Assembly (NCBI GenBank): GCA_012184525.1
Contig: WOFQ01000164.1
Coordinates: 1-18,752, forward strand
Reading direction: 5' to 3'
Length of the DNA: 18,752 nucleotides
Source of the DNA: Xenoacremonium recifei
Taxonomy: Eukaryota > Ascomycota > Sordariomycetes > Hypocreales > Nectriaceae
The position numbers were made by a program, and so were the translations under genes. The notes below the pieces were generated by a model. The model saw nothing but the letters and a program-made list of their open reading frames with translations. It had not been told where the DNA came from and ran no database searches. Shown here one piece after another: positions 1 to 7,675 of the stretch (its first letter is position 1; each line of letters starts with the position of its first letter).

Positions 1-2717
1 AGCCGATCGAGTGGGCTCATGTTTCTTTTGGGGGATGGCCCTCTGGTTGTGGTACGTGTGCCGGAAGGTGCCATGCTGCCATAGAGAGGGCTGGTTCTGA
101 TGCGTAACGCGGATTCTAGGGCAGTTTGTTCCAGTTGGTATCTTCCAGGGAGTAAGTTCGCCTCTATATCCACTGCTGCTCCAGCAGTTGTCCGGAACGC
201 TCCAGTGATGGCTTGTGCAGCACGCCTCTGGATCTTTTCTATGACGCTGTTCATGCGGCCGGGGGCGTACCATGCTGAGCATCCATATAGCATCTGAGGT
301 ACAATCATGGCCCTGTACACTTGACGGAGGTTGATTAATCCCATTCCCCATGTGGAGGATGCAAGAGCCGAAAGGGCTGAAAGACGCTCCGTGGCCCTTA
401 TTTCCACCTTCTCCCGATGGTAGTCCCATCGGAGCTTGGTGTCCATTTGTACGCCCAGATATCGGCAGGACGGGGAGGCCTTGATGGTGGCGTGTGGTAG
501 GCGGAGAGCGTGTGTGCTGTTCATCTTAGGGTCTCTGGTGAAGTGTACAAGCTCATACTTTGCCGGGGCGAACCGGGAGCCGTGCTTCAAGGCCCATTGC
601 TCCGCTTTCCGGTGAATGCCCTTAAGTGTTTTGCAATTGCGCTGGGCTGTTGGGCCAACTGCTAGGATAGACACATCGTCAATATACCCGACTGCTTCAG
701 TTTCTTGCGTCTTACACGCCTCGACCAGATCCGCGTTGTAGAACAGGTAGAGGATTGGCGAGATACGAGATCCTTGGGGGATGCCTGTCTGGATTGGTGC
801 CGCAGGGGCAGTGTATTCCTGCAGTCTGATGGTCGTGGACCGGCCGCTCAGGAAGGACTCTATCCAGTGTGTAATCTTAGAGCTGACCCGACGTTTTCGA
901 AGGTTATGCAGTAGTCGTTCTCGGGAGACGTTGTCATACGCTCCGGAGACGTCTAGAAGTAACAGGGAGGCTACATTGTCCTCGGCCCATGCTTGATGGA
1001 TCCGTTGGAGAAGGAAATGCATAGCGTGTTCTGTCGATGCCAGTTTCCTTCCTCCGGTGTGTCGGCTTGGGATGAGATTGTAGACATCAGCCAGGTACGC
1101 AAGCCGGTTGGCGATGACGGCTTCTAGAACCTTTCCCAACGTGTTGAGAAGGGCAATCGGCCTGTATGACTTGGGTTGTGAATAATCATCCTTTCCCTGC
1201 TTTCGGAGCACCACCGTGATTGTTTCCTTGAAGTGTGTTGGACAGTAGCCCAGTTGTAAGCATGCGTTGAAGAGTTTGCAAAGACTTGGGAGTAGGATAT
1301 CAAGTGTCTGATGGAGGATGCCGTTGGTGATTCCGTCTGCCCCAGGGGCTTTGTTTGGAGAAGAGGTGCGCACCGCCTTCTCGATCTCTTCCCTGGTAAT
1401 ATCCGGGCATTCTATTGGTGGGAGATACTGATATCCCACAATGTCTGATAGGTCGGCCTGGGGCGGTGGCGGAAAGAAGGATTCGCGTAAGACTTCCGTC
1501 TTCTCTTCCGGTTTGAGGGCAAGCTCGCCGTTCGGTTTTGTTAGTGCTGGTGTGCAGGCAGGGGACGAGTTTTGCCTGTTCTTGGCCCATTTGACTAGGT
1601 TCCAGAGGCCTGACGGCGATGACGATGCCTCCTCTACTCTCAGTCGATGGGTGTTGCGGAGGACCTTTTGTATGTATCGGCCCTTCCTATTTCGCGCTTG
1701 TCGGTAGGCCTCGTAGTCGTCTTCCTGTCTTGTCCGTTGCCACCTTCGGCGGAGTTGCTGAACTTCGGCGCAGACGTCTTTGCATTCTTGATCAAAGCCT
1801 GCTATTGATCGTGAAGATGGTTTAGACCATGGGGTGGACGCTTCGATGCCTGCCAAGAGAGCACCAGTTATCGAGGAAACAAATTCATCGATGCTGTTCT
1901 CATCCTCGGGTGCTGTGGCATTGTATGTCTGGCTGAGGCGGTCCTTGACGGTTTGTCGGAGTATCGTTAAATTCGTCTTCGTCCAAAGGCGCTTTCTTAT
2001 TGCTATCGCCGGTTGCCAGCTCCAGTCAAGGGCCAAGGCAATCGGGAGGTGGTCAGAGTCACAGTCCAGGCTTTTCTCAATTTTGCAATGGACTATGCGA
2101 GATGCTAGGCCTTCGGAGGCAAACGTAAGGTCGATTGTCGATTCTCCATCCTTCCAACGGTGTGTCGGGGTCCCGGGCACCGTGAGGAGTTGTAGCTGGA
2201 AACCCTCGATGGTTGTTATGAGCTGCTGTGCGCTCAGTCCTTGGCCCGCGCGTCGGTCTTTTCCTGACCACAGGGGGTGATGTAGATTGAAGTCCCCAAG
2301 TACGACTGTCTCGCTGTCTGGGCTCAAACCTCCCAGGGCTGAGTCCAACGTGGAGAGAGTGTTAGTTCCCACTTCGTTGTATACGTTGAGGACATGGATA
2401 GTTCTGCCAGTATGCGAGTCGAGGATGGTTAGAGAGATGATATCCTTGGAGACATATGTGACGTTCCAAGTGCCGGGATCGATTCGTTTGTTGATGTAAA
2501 AGCATACCCTCGTGGCAGCGTCGTCGAGATAGGTCAGCTGGAAGTGCGTTTTGAGAGGGTGGTAGGTGGTGGCCATGAATGGGTTACGCCATGGTTCCTG
2601 AATTGCCAGTATGTCGTATTCAAGGATCCCAGGGTTTCTGAAGAGGCTTGCTAGGACCACATCTCTTGACTTCTGGACATTGTACTGTAAGATGTGTAAT
2701 GCCTGTTGTCCCGTCAT
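1..2717 (-). CDS. LINE ORF2: AP endonuclease and reverse transcriptase, partial (3' end off left edge)
   Basis: ORF2 supplies the nicking and copying enzyme for target-primed reverse transcription. The frame is open from ATG at 2717 to the left edge, 905 codons, with no stop. The endonuclease (exonuclease-endonuclease-phosphatase fold) starts at the very N-terminus with LHILQYNVQKSR. Its catalytic signatures are visible: QEPW with Glu41, GDFNLHHP with Asp142 and Asn144, and DSDHLP with Asp222-His223. The reverse transcriptase follows: an NKAPGADGI segment near residue 456, YRPIALL near 518, a GIPQGSRISPILY segment near 645, and the active-site YIDD at 678-681, a variant of the canonical YxDD box. 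The C-terminal thumb region is present up to the edge. Tad1-clade ORF2 proteins usually continue into RNase H, which would be outside the window. Translation probably depends on reinitiation after ORF1. Confidence 0.93.
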   Translation of the reverse strand, partial: MTGQQALHILQYNVQKSRDVVLASLFRNPGILEYDILAIQEPWRNPFMATTYHPLKTHFQLTYLDDAATRVCFYINKRIDPGTWNVTYVSKDIISLTILDSHTGRTIHVLNVYNEVGTNTLSTLDSALGGLSPDSETVVLGDFNLHHPLWSGKDRRAGQGLSAQQLITTIEGFQLQLLTVPGTPTHRWKDGESTIDLTFASEGLASRIVHCKIEKSLDCDSDHLPIALALDWSWQPAIAIRKRLWTKTNLTILRQTVKDRLSQTYNATAPEDENSIDEFVSSITGALLAGIEASTPWSKPSSRSIAGFDQECKDVCAEVQQLRRRWQRTRQEDDYEAYRQARNRKGRYIQKVLRNTHRLRVEEASSSPSGLWNLVKWAKNRQNSSPACTPALTKPNGELALKPEEKTEVLRESFFPPPPQADLSDIVGYQYLPPIECPDITREEIEKAVRTSSPNKAPGADGITNGILHQTLDILLPSLCKLFNACLQLGYCPTHFKETITVVLRKQGKDDYSQPKSYRPIALLNTLGKVLEAVIANRLAYLADVYNLIPSRHTGGRKLASTEHAMHFLLQRIHQAWAEDNVASLLLLDVSGAYDNVSRERLLHNLRKRRVSSKITHWIESFLSGRSTTIRLQEYTAPAAPIQTGIPQGSRISPILYLFYNADLVEACKTQETEAVGYIDDVSILAVGPTAQRNCKTLKGIHRKAEQWALKHGSRFAPAKYELVHFTRDPKMNSTHALRLPHATIKASPSCRYLGVQMDTKLRWDYHREKVEIRATERLSALSALASSTWGMGLINLRQVYRAMIVPQMLYGCSAWYAPGRMNSVIEKIQRRAAQAITGAFRTTAGAAVDIEANLLPGRYQLEQTALESALRIRTSPLYGSMAPSGTRTTTRGPSPKRNMSPLDR

Positions 2718-4798
2718 ACACGTGGTACTTGGTTGGTACTGTGTATGACGGCCTGGCTGCGTGTTGTTCGGGATTCTCGTCGGGGATTGAGAGCCTCAGC
2801 ACGTTCTTTGGGGGCCCAGCTGGGCGTAGAAGAACTCCACTTTCCTCGTGTCTCGAAGGTTACCGACACGTTTCTTCCAGCGTATTTCCTTCTCATGTGT
2901 TTGCGTAGTTCAGCCGCGATTGGAAAGTCCTTGCCGCAGTACACACAAATCCTCATGCATTGAGCTATAGTGAGCTCGGCATCTTGCAACGGCCAGTCGT
3001 TGTAAATCTCCTGGTGTGAGGAACATTTGCATCCTTTGTAAATCTTCCCCGAAACTGCGCGAGTGTCGGTTGCCATTGAGGTTATTGGGGATGGCTCGAC
3101 TTCCTCGAGATCATATAGCCAAGTATTGTCGTTGTTAGCCATGCTTTCCAGCCACGCTTCGGCCTCCTGCATCGCCATTCCCTCAATCCCAATCGTGGGG
3201 TATGATACTAATTGTGGCTCCTCACCCCCTGCATCCTGTGTAGAGGCGTTCGGCATTTCTATGGCTTCGAGTTGTGGGTCGATCATTGCGTCAAGTTGCG
3301 GGGGTGTCTCTTGCTGCGTTGCTGGTGTCTCCCACACGTCTATAATCGATACCGCAGCGGGTGTTTGTATTGTCGTTGCTTCGACCGGTATCTCCTCTAT
3401 CGAGGTTGTGTTGGGTTCTGGTTCTGTACGCCTTACGCCGGTCTCGGAGCTTTGGCTGGTAGTTTCGACTTGATTCAGAGTCGCTTGCGTGTTATCCTCT
3501 CGGCGGGTGTTGGCTTTGCGTGTGATATATGCTGTCGATTCCGCGTTCTTTTCCTTTACTGGGACGTGCCAGTAGATATTGCGAGTCTCCTTGGCTTGCT
3601 CCACTCTTCGTATTTCCTTTCTTCTTGCTGGACAGGCATTGCTCCATGCGGTATGAGCATCCTTGCAGACCGTGCAACGGGGGACGAAGCCCTCCGTCCC
3701 CTTCTGTTTGCAATATTTTGTCTCGTGTTGCTCTGCACAATAGCCGCAAACTTGGGATGCGTTACATTGAGTGCCGATGTGGCCGTAGTTGTAGCAACGA
3801 AAACATTGCTTCACTCTGCAGGCACGGTCGTAGAGTTGACACTGGTGTATCTGTCCGTCCCATGCCATCCCGGCGTAGATGATGGAGTTGGCCATTGCTG
3901 GATCTGCGAATTCCACAACTATCGAAGATGCGCGCTTGAGTGTGGCTTCTTTTGTCAGCCATCCTATATAGGAGATCTTTGCGTTGGGAATAACAGTGTA
4001 GTTGTCTGCCAGCATCTGTTGAATCGTTGCTTCTTGGTCCTTCATGTTGATGGAGGTGGTGGAGATACCATGGGCAATAACTCCGTAGGTTGGCACGATG
4101 AGTTCTGCATGTTCACCCAGTCCTCTAAGCCATCCCTTGTTTTCTTTGAGTTGGGTAGCTTCTTCCGTCGTGCTTGTGAATATCTGTATGTCGCCGCTCT
4201 TGAGTTGATGTGCCGCCACTACTTTGATTGACCTTGTCGCTGAGGTGTTATGTATAGTTGTTTCCACTTGTTGTTTGGTCCAGGCTGCGGGATGCGCGCG
4301 GTATCGTTGGGCGATGCCGTGGTCCTTGAGCTTGACTGTGACTACCCGGTCCTTGTATGCAGTGACTGTCGTCTGGGTCTTGGAGACGGGCGTGCCCTGC
4401 GATGGCGGCGGAGGGAGCTGTGGGGGGCCGTTGGCTTGCGCGGCTACCTGTGCCCAAGACACAGCCGCCGTTCTTCCCTTGCTGAAGTTAGACGCGCTTA
4501 GCGGAGTGGTACTCAATCCTACGGAGTTCTTGATGACCGTGACGTCTTTCTGGATGTTCTGTGTGCATTTGGCTGCGTCCTGAACATGCTGCAATATCTC
4601 CTGTAGTGCAGGCTGTCGCAGGACCTTGCCTATGAGTGCAATGGTCGATTCCAGGTATGGTTGTACTATATTCCATGGCACTTGATTTTTTCTGCCTCTA
4701 TCCACGGCCTGCAGTTGGTTGCATGCTTCTCTGAGGTATGTGGCGTGCTCGTTGATGTGTTCTGGGCCGATGTTTACCTGTGGCCACCTAGGCGCCAT
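2714..4798 (-). CDS. LINE ORF1: gag-like zinc-knuckle protein (694 aa)
   Basis: ORF1 of the LINE probably binds the element RNA and forms the ribonucleoprotein particle. The start is the first ATG at 4798; the frame stays open upstream to a TAA at 4880-4882 but offers only non-ATG codons. The N-terminal 150 or so residues are helical and polar, followed by a proline-rich stretch. Three cysteine-histidine knuckles lie in a row: CFRCYNYGHIGTQC at about residues 332-345 (CX2CX4HX4C), CGYCAEQHETKYC at 351-363 (CX2CX3HX4C) and CTVCKDAHTAWSNAC at 375-389 (CX2CX3HX6C). A long acidic, threonine-rich linker follows. Near residues 618-634 sits a C2H2-like half finger (CVYC ... H) without a clear second histidine. 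The stop TGA at 2716-2714 overlaps the ORF2 ATG. The tandem knuckles are seen directly; the packaging role is family knowledge. Confidence 0.88.
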   Translation of the reverse strand: MAPRWPQVNIGPEHINEHATYLREACNQLQAVDRGRKNQVPWNIVQPYLESTIALIGKVLRQPALQEILQHVQDAAKCTQNIQKDVTVIKNSVGLSTTPLSASNFSKGRTAAVSWAQVAAQANGPPQLPPPPSQGTPVSKTQTTVTAYKDRVVTVKLKDHGIAQRYRAHPAAWTKQQVETTIHNTSATRSIKVVAAHQLKSGDIQIFTSTTEEATQLKENKGWLRGLGEHAELIVPTYGVIAHGISTTSINMKDQEATIQQMLADNYTVIPNAKISYIGWLTKEATLKRASSIVVEFADPAMANSIIYAGMAWDGQIHQCQLYDRACRVKQCFRCYNYGHIGTQCNASQVCGYCAEQHETKYCKQKGTEGFVPRCTVCKDAHTAWSNACPARRKEIRRVEQAKETRNIYWHVPVKEKNAESTAYITRKANTRREDNTQATLNQVETTSQSSETGVRRTEPEPNTTSIEEIPVEATTIQTPAAVSIIDVWETPATQQETPPQLDAMIDPQLEAIEMPNASTQDAGGEEPQLVSYPTIGIEGMAMQEAEAWLESMANNDNTWLYDLEEVEPSPITSMATDTRAVSGKIYKGCKCSSHQEIYNDWPLQDAELTIAQCMRICVYCGKDFPIAAELRKHMRRKYAGRNVSVTFETRGKWSSSTPSWAPKERAEALNPRRESRTTRSQAVIHSTNQVPRV

Positions 4799-5062
4799 TA
4801 CTGCCGATAGACGCGTTTTGGACGCGTTATTCGTAATGACCGCCTCAAGGAACACTGGTCTCAAGGTTTTGTGCAAAATTTAACGCGTTTTCAAAAATTT
4901 GTTCTGAGCTGGTGGTGGTGTTTTTATTCCCCAGTAAGCGAGCTGTGTACTAGTAAAGCGTCAGCGACAGGAAACGGGAAAAGGAAACAGGAAACGGGAA
5001 AAAAGAAACAGAAAACGGGCCAAAGAGAACCGGGAACCGGGCAGGCCCAAATAAACATCTAG
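4799..5062 (-). promoter_or_regulatory. Probable LINE 5' leader with pyrimidine-rich tandem repeats
   Basis: Upstream of ORF1, positions about 4967-5043 hold a tract that is almost all purine on the plus strand, so pyrimidine-rich on the element's sense strand. It contains at least three degenerate copies of a 20-21 bp unit with core ACAGGAAACGGGAAAA, starting at 4967, 4987 and 5008, and a more divergent GAACCGGGAACCGGGC end. LINEs carry internal promoters in their 5' leaders, so this may be promoter or leader sequence; that role is inferred from position. The tract could instead be host microsatellite-like DNA at the insertion site. Confidence 0.45.
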
Positions 5063-5452
5063 CAATGTACGCAAATGTGCTCCCTTGAACCGGTTATTTT
5101 CCCCCCTTGGTTTTCTCTATCGTACATACAGTACTATACATGCACGAGCAGCGTTGACAAACTATGGTTAGACAGTGTTGTCTGCAGGTGGGAAAGAGGA
5201 AAGTTGGATTGAGCCCCGCGGTTGCATAGCTGGGTTCGATTGGGGACAGAAACATCTCCAGCGAGCTATTTCTGGCCGAACTCTAATTCAGGCGAAACTG
5301 AATGTGGCCGAATTTAGACCCCTGCAGGTCCAAAGATGGCCCCAAGAGGTCCAGAATTTGCCCCCTTAGATATTGAGTTGAGTCAAGAATATTCATAAAT
5401 ATCGAGGCCAAATCACGGCATCTGATTTCCTGTACATTATAGGTACCCTAAG
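5063..5452. other. Intergenic spacer, no gene recognised
   Basis: No supported ORF lies here. The short frame around 5175-5369 has no recognisable domain. The spacer separates the LINE's 5' end from the MADS-like gene, so it should contain that gene's promoter. A pyrimidine run (CCCCCCTTGG) near 5100 and AT-rich sequence around 5380-5405 are the only visible compositional features. Confidence 0.4.
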
Positions 5453-5901
5453 ATGGCCTCCGAGAGCAAGATATCGATGAAAAGGGATCGGAGTGGCGAG
5501 AACTTTAAAAAGAGATGGCGCACATTCACGAAAAATGGGTTCGATATTCACCGAAACTATGATGCCGATGTCTACATTCTGCTGCGCTATAAGGGGAAGA
5601 TTTATGAGTTTAAATCTACTGATAAGGCCTGGCCACTACTGCCAACCGAAATTGTTTGAGTCTTCGATATTATATAGTATGTGGAAAGACCATAACTAAC
5701 GGTGGATAGAATCGCATCTTTCCATTGCCAATTCAGGTGACGGCTGCGGATGTCGCCCGTGAGCGCGGTATTGAAAATTCAATTGAGGCAAATGTGGGAC
5801 TTAGACTCGCTTTTTCACAAAGACAAGAGAGCGATAATCCGCCAGCACAACGAGAGACGTACTGTGGTGTTCAATTGGATGACGCATCCTACCCTATATA
5901 A
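5453..5901 (+). CDS. Small MADS-box-like protein, two exons (130 aa)
   Basis: Exon 1 is 5453-5653 (67 codons) and exon 2 is 5710-5901 (63 codons plus TAA). They are joined across a 56-nt intron between codons (phase 0). The start ATG at 5453 has a purine at -3. Residues about 11-55 resemble a divergent MADS (SRF-type) DNA-binding and dimerisation fold: a basic stretch GENFKKRWRTFTKNGFDIHR, then the beta-strand pair in DADVYILLRYKGKIYEF and an FKSTD turn. In MADS proteins the equivalent segment ends in a GKLYEF-like strand. The C-terminal exon begins NRIFPLPIQVTAADV, is polar and Gln-rich, and has no domain I recognise. Short MADS-like proteins of this shape exist in filamentous fungi, but I cannot name an ortholog. 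Unspliced, translation would stop at TGA 5657-5659, two codons after the exon. Basic residues of the DNA-contacting helix are fewer than in canonical MADS boxes, so DNA binding is uncertain. Confidence 0.68.
5654..5709 (+). other. Intron of the MADS-like gene (56 nt)
   Basis: The donor is GTTTGA, a weak but GT-starting site. A perfect fungal branch sequence ACTAAC lies at 5695-5700, and the acceptor TAG ends at 5709, about 10 nt after the branch A. Removing it leaves both flanking frames open and joined in phase 0. An alternative acceptor CAG at 5734-5736 also keeps frame and would drop nine residues. Confidence 0.65.
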
Positions 5902-5952
5902 CTACAGCACCAAGTCCTTTGCAAAGGGAAAAAAGTCTAAAGAAAAGGTTTT

Positions 5953-6315
5953 TTCTATCCTAGGAAAGAAAAAATGCCTAAAGATTTTATTTTATCTTAG
6001 GAGAGAAAAAAGTCTAGATGTCAAACATCACGGTGGCTGAAACAGTTACGTGTAACAGGGGTTGGGAATGTGTATAAGTATGAGTGCTCTCACCTGTTTG
6101 AACAAAGAAGACAAGAACAATAATACATCACTCATTTCAACAGTCTGAAAACAGTTTCTATTCTATCCTAGGAAAGAAAAGGCCTAAAAATGGTGTCAAA
6201 TATCACGGTGGCTGAAACAGTGATTTGTAACAGGGGGTTGGGAATGTGTATAAGTATGAGTGCTCCCACCTGTTTGAATAAGAATAAGAAGAACAATACA
6301 TCACTCATTTCAACA
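5953..6315. repeat. Direct duplication of a 122-124 bp segment, 175-bp offset, plus partial third unit
   Basis: Segment 6019-6142 is repeated at 6194-6315 with few substitutions and small indels. Both begin TGTCAAAyATCACGGTGGCT and end CATCACTCATTTCAACA. Each is preceded by the motif TCTATCCTAGGAAAGAAAA or a variant of it (5955, a diverged copy near 5990-6010, and 6162), so parts of three units are visible. No long plus or minus ORF follows the repeat, and no terminal inverted repeats were found. It could be an old MITE or LTR fragment, or a simple tandem duplication. It lies in the 3' flank of the MADS-like gene. Confidence 0.75.
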
Positions 6316-6490
6316 CTGGGACAGCAATGGTCCTGGGATAGCAATGGTCCTGGGACGAACGCGTCTTGGGACAAAGGTGTCTTGGGACAAAGACGGCGAG
6401 GGTTCTGGGACGGCAAGGGGACGTATAATGGCAATCGTGGACAGAGGCGGTCGTGGGATAATGCGGCTTCGGGCCCTGGGACAGTAGTTA
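6316..6490. repeat. Degenerate TGGGAC-rich short repeat tract
   Basis: A G-rich tract in which TGGGACA, TGGGATA or TGGGACG recurs irregularly, many times, within AGCAATGGTCC, CTTGGGACAAAG and similar contexts. Spacing is uneven (about 11 to 25 nt). It follows directly after the 6194-6315 repeat. The open frames across it give only low-complexity peptides, so it is treated as noncoding. Confidence 0.6.
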
Positions 6491-7342
6491 GTTTAGGATA
6501 TCATCCATTTCGAGGCTTCCGAACCTTGATTAGACTTAGGAAATCTATGGTCGATGGTCGGGGAGAGGTGGGCTTATAAAGGTCGTTTTTGGACGAATCA
6601 ATAACCCAAGGGCAATGTAGGACTGAGTGCCCTTTTCTGGCTTTCAGCTCGGCGATATGAAAATTCTTGCCTGAGGCAGGAAAGATTCTCCCTGGCCCAC
6701 TCCTTGATCAGAAGATCCCTTTCCCCTCCCGATTTGTGACCCTCTGTCCCGCCTATGACGCGGCAACGGGCTCGGCTCAGTGAACGCTTCAAGGGGCACA
6801 CTTTCAGCATCTCTGGGAGGTCCTGAGAGCGACGGCCCGCCCTGTTAATTGTGAATGCACCAGTGCCAGTACCCCACAGTACTAAGAAGTACCTCTGTCT
6901 CCGGCCAGTAATGGCTAATTAGGCAGATCACAGGTGACATTACATCCAATTTTGGCCATACAGCGGTCTTCCAGGTACATCTCTATATCTCGAAGTCGCG
7001 ACCCTGAATTTTACAGAGACCTTCAAGAGGGTGCAATTTTCTCCATCAATGACGTAATCTAGGACTAACTGGCCCTCGGATTCAGTTGTTACAGGACAGA
7101 ATTAAGCCCTGACACAGGAGCGATACGAGGTTAACGGCTTGTGGGACATTTCTGGACGAACTCAGGATACCAGCTCTTAAGAGCAGTACATAGCTTTGTT
7201 CAATTCTGGTCTTCTAAACCCTCTCACATCCTAAACCCCGGCATACCTGGGTCTAGTATGCGCATAGCTTCGTTCTCTGAGTCTCCCTTTAAAGGAGTGC
7301 CATCGCTCCCTCCTCCCCCGTTTGTCGTGGTTTCTACCTATC
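6491..7342. other. Intergenic region, no gene recognised
   Basis: About 850 bases with only short ORFs (70-87 codons) that show no recognisable domains. No tRNA-like box B with matching arms, rRNA or transposon ORF was seen. The CT-rich stretch near 7280-7330, followed by the ATG at 7343, has a fungal promoter-like composition. Confidence 0.4.
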
Positions 7343-7660
7343 ATGGCCGATCGTCCGTGGACTCGAGTTTCTCGAACCTTCCACAGCCAAGGTCGTCAAT
7401 ATGATTGGCCGGGATGCACCCCTCGCTATGGAGAACAGTCCGAGGTTGCGCGAAGAGTCGACAGGCCCCATTCGATGACTTAATCCAGTTCGGCGAGCTA
7501 GACTTTGAGCGAGACACGGTATTGCTCTGCAAGCCTCGTATCAGATGAGAGGAGTTCAACTTTCTACGGGAACATGGTTTGAGCATTCACAAAGAGCAAG
7601 ACCGGGCAGAGGGCCGTGCAATCATGCGAGCAGTGATATCCAACGATGACAAGGAAACCA
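7343..7660 (+). pseudogene. Possible decayed coding fragment of unknown family
   Basis: An ATG at 7343 in good context (TATCATGG) opens a 46-codon frame starting MADRPWTRVSRTFHSQ and ending at TAA 7481. The next plausible coding stretch lies in another frame from about 7474 and begins DDLIQFGELDFERDTVLLCK. It meets a TGA at 7546-7548 and then continues as EEFNFLREHGLSIHKEQDRA to about 7650. The amino-acid composition on both sides of the breaks looks protein-like (charged amphipathic helices), which suggests one gene broken by a frameshift and a stop, or a gene with an intron I cannot place. I do not recognise the family. Its 3' end runs toward the convergent kinase gene. Confidence 0.28.
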
Positions 7661-7675
7661 GCGTGTTCAAGAGGC

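Larger units (their letters stand above)
1..5062 (-). mobile_element. Tad1-like non-LTR retrotransposon (LINE), 3' part outside window
   Basis: This is an autonomous LINE read on the minus strand. From its 5' end it has a short leader (about 5062-4799), ORF1 with three zinc knuckles (4798-2714) and ORF2 with an apurinic endonuclease followed by a reverse transcriptase (2717 to beyond position 1). Two ORFs in the order gag-like then EN-RT, with no LTRs, are typical of the Tad1 clade common in filamentous fungi; the clade assignment comes from recognition, not from a tree. Any RNase H domain, the 3' UTR and the 3' end of the copy would lie left of the window. Both ORFs are free of stops and frameshifts here, so the copy looks young and shows no gross mutational decay. 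The 5' boundary is uncertain: it is set near 5062 because of the tandem repeat tract there, and no target-site duplication could be tested. Confidence 0.9.

Noticed and set aside
3212..4231. 339-codon plus-strand frame opposite LINE ORF1
   Set aside because: It is antisense to a well-supported zinc-knuckle ORF, cysteine-rich by reflection of that coding strand, and has no recognisable domain.
5225..5250. GGTTCGAT resembling a tRNA box B
   Set aside because: The last bases do not match the box B consensus, and no box A or cloverleaf arms are found around it.
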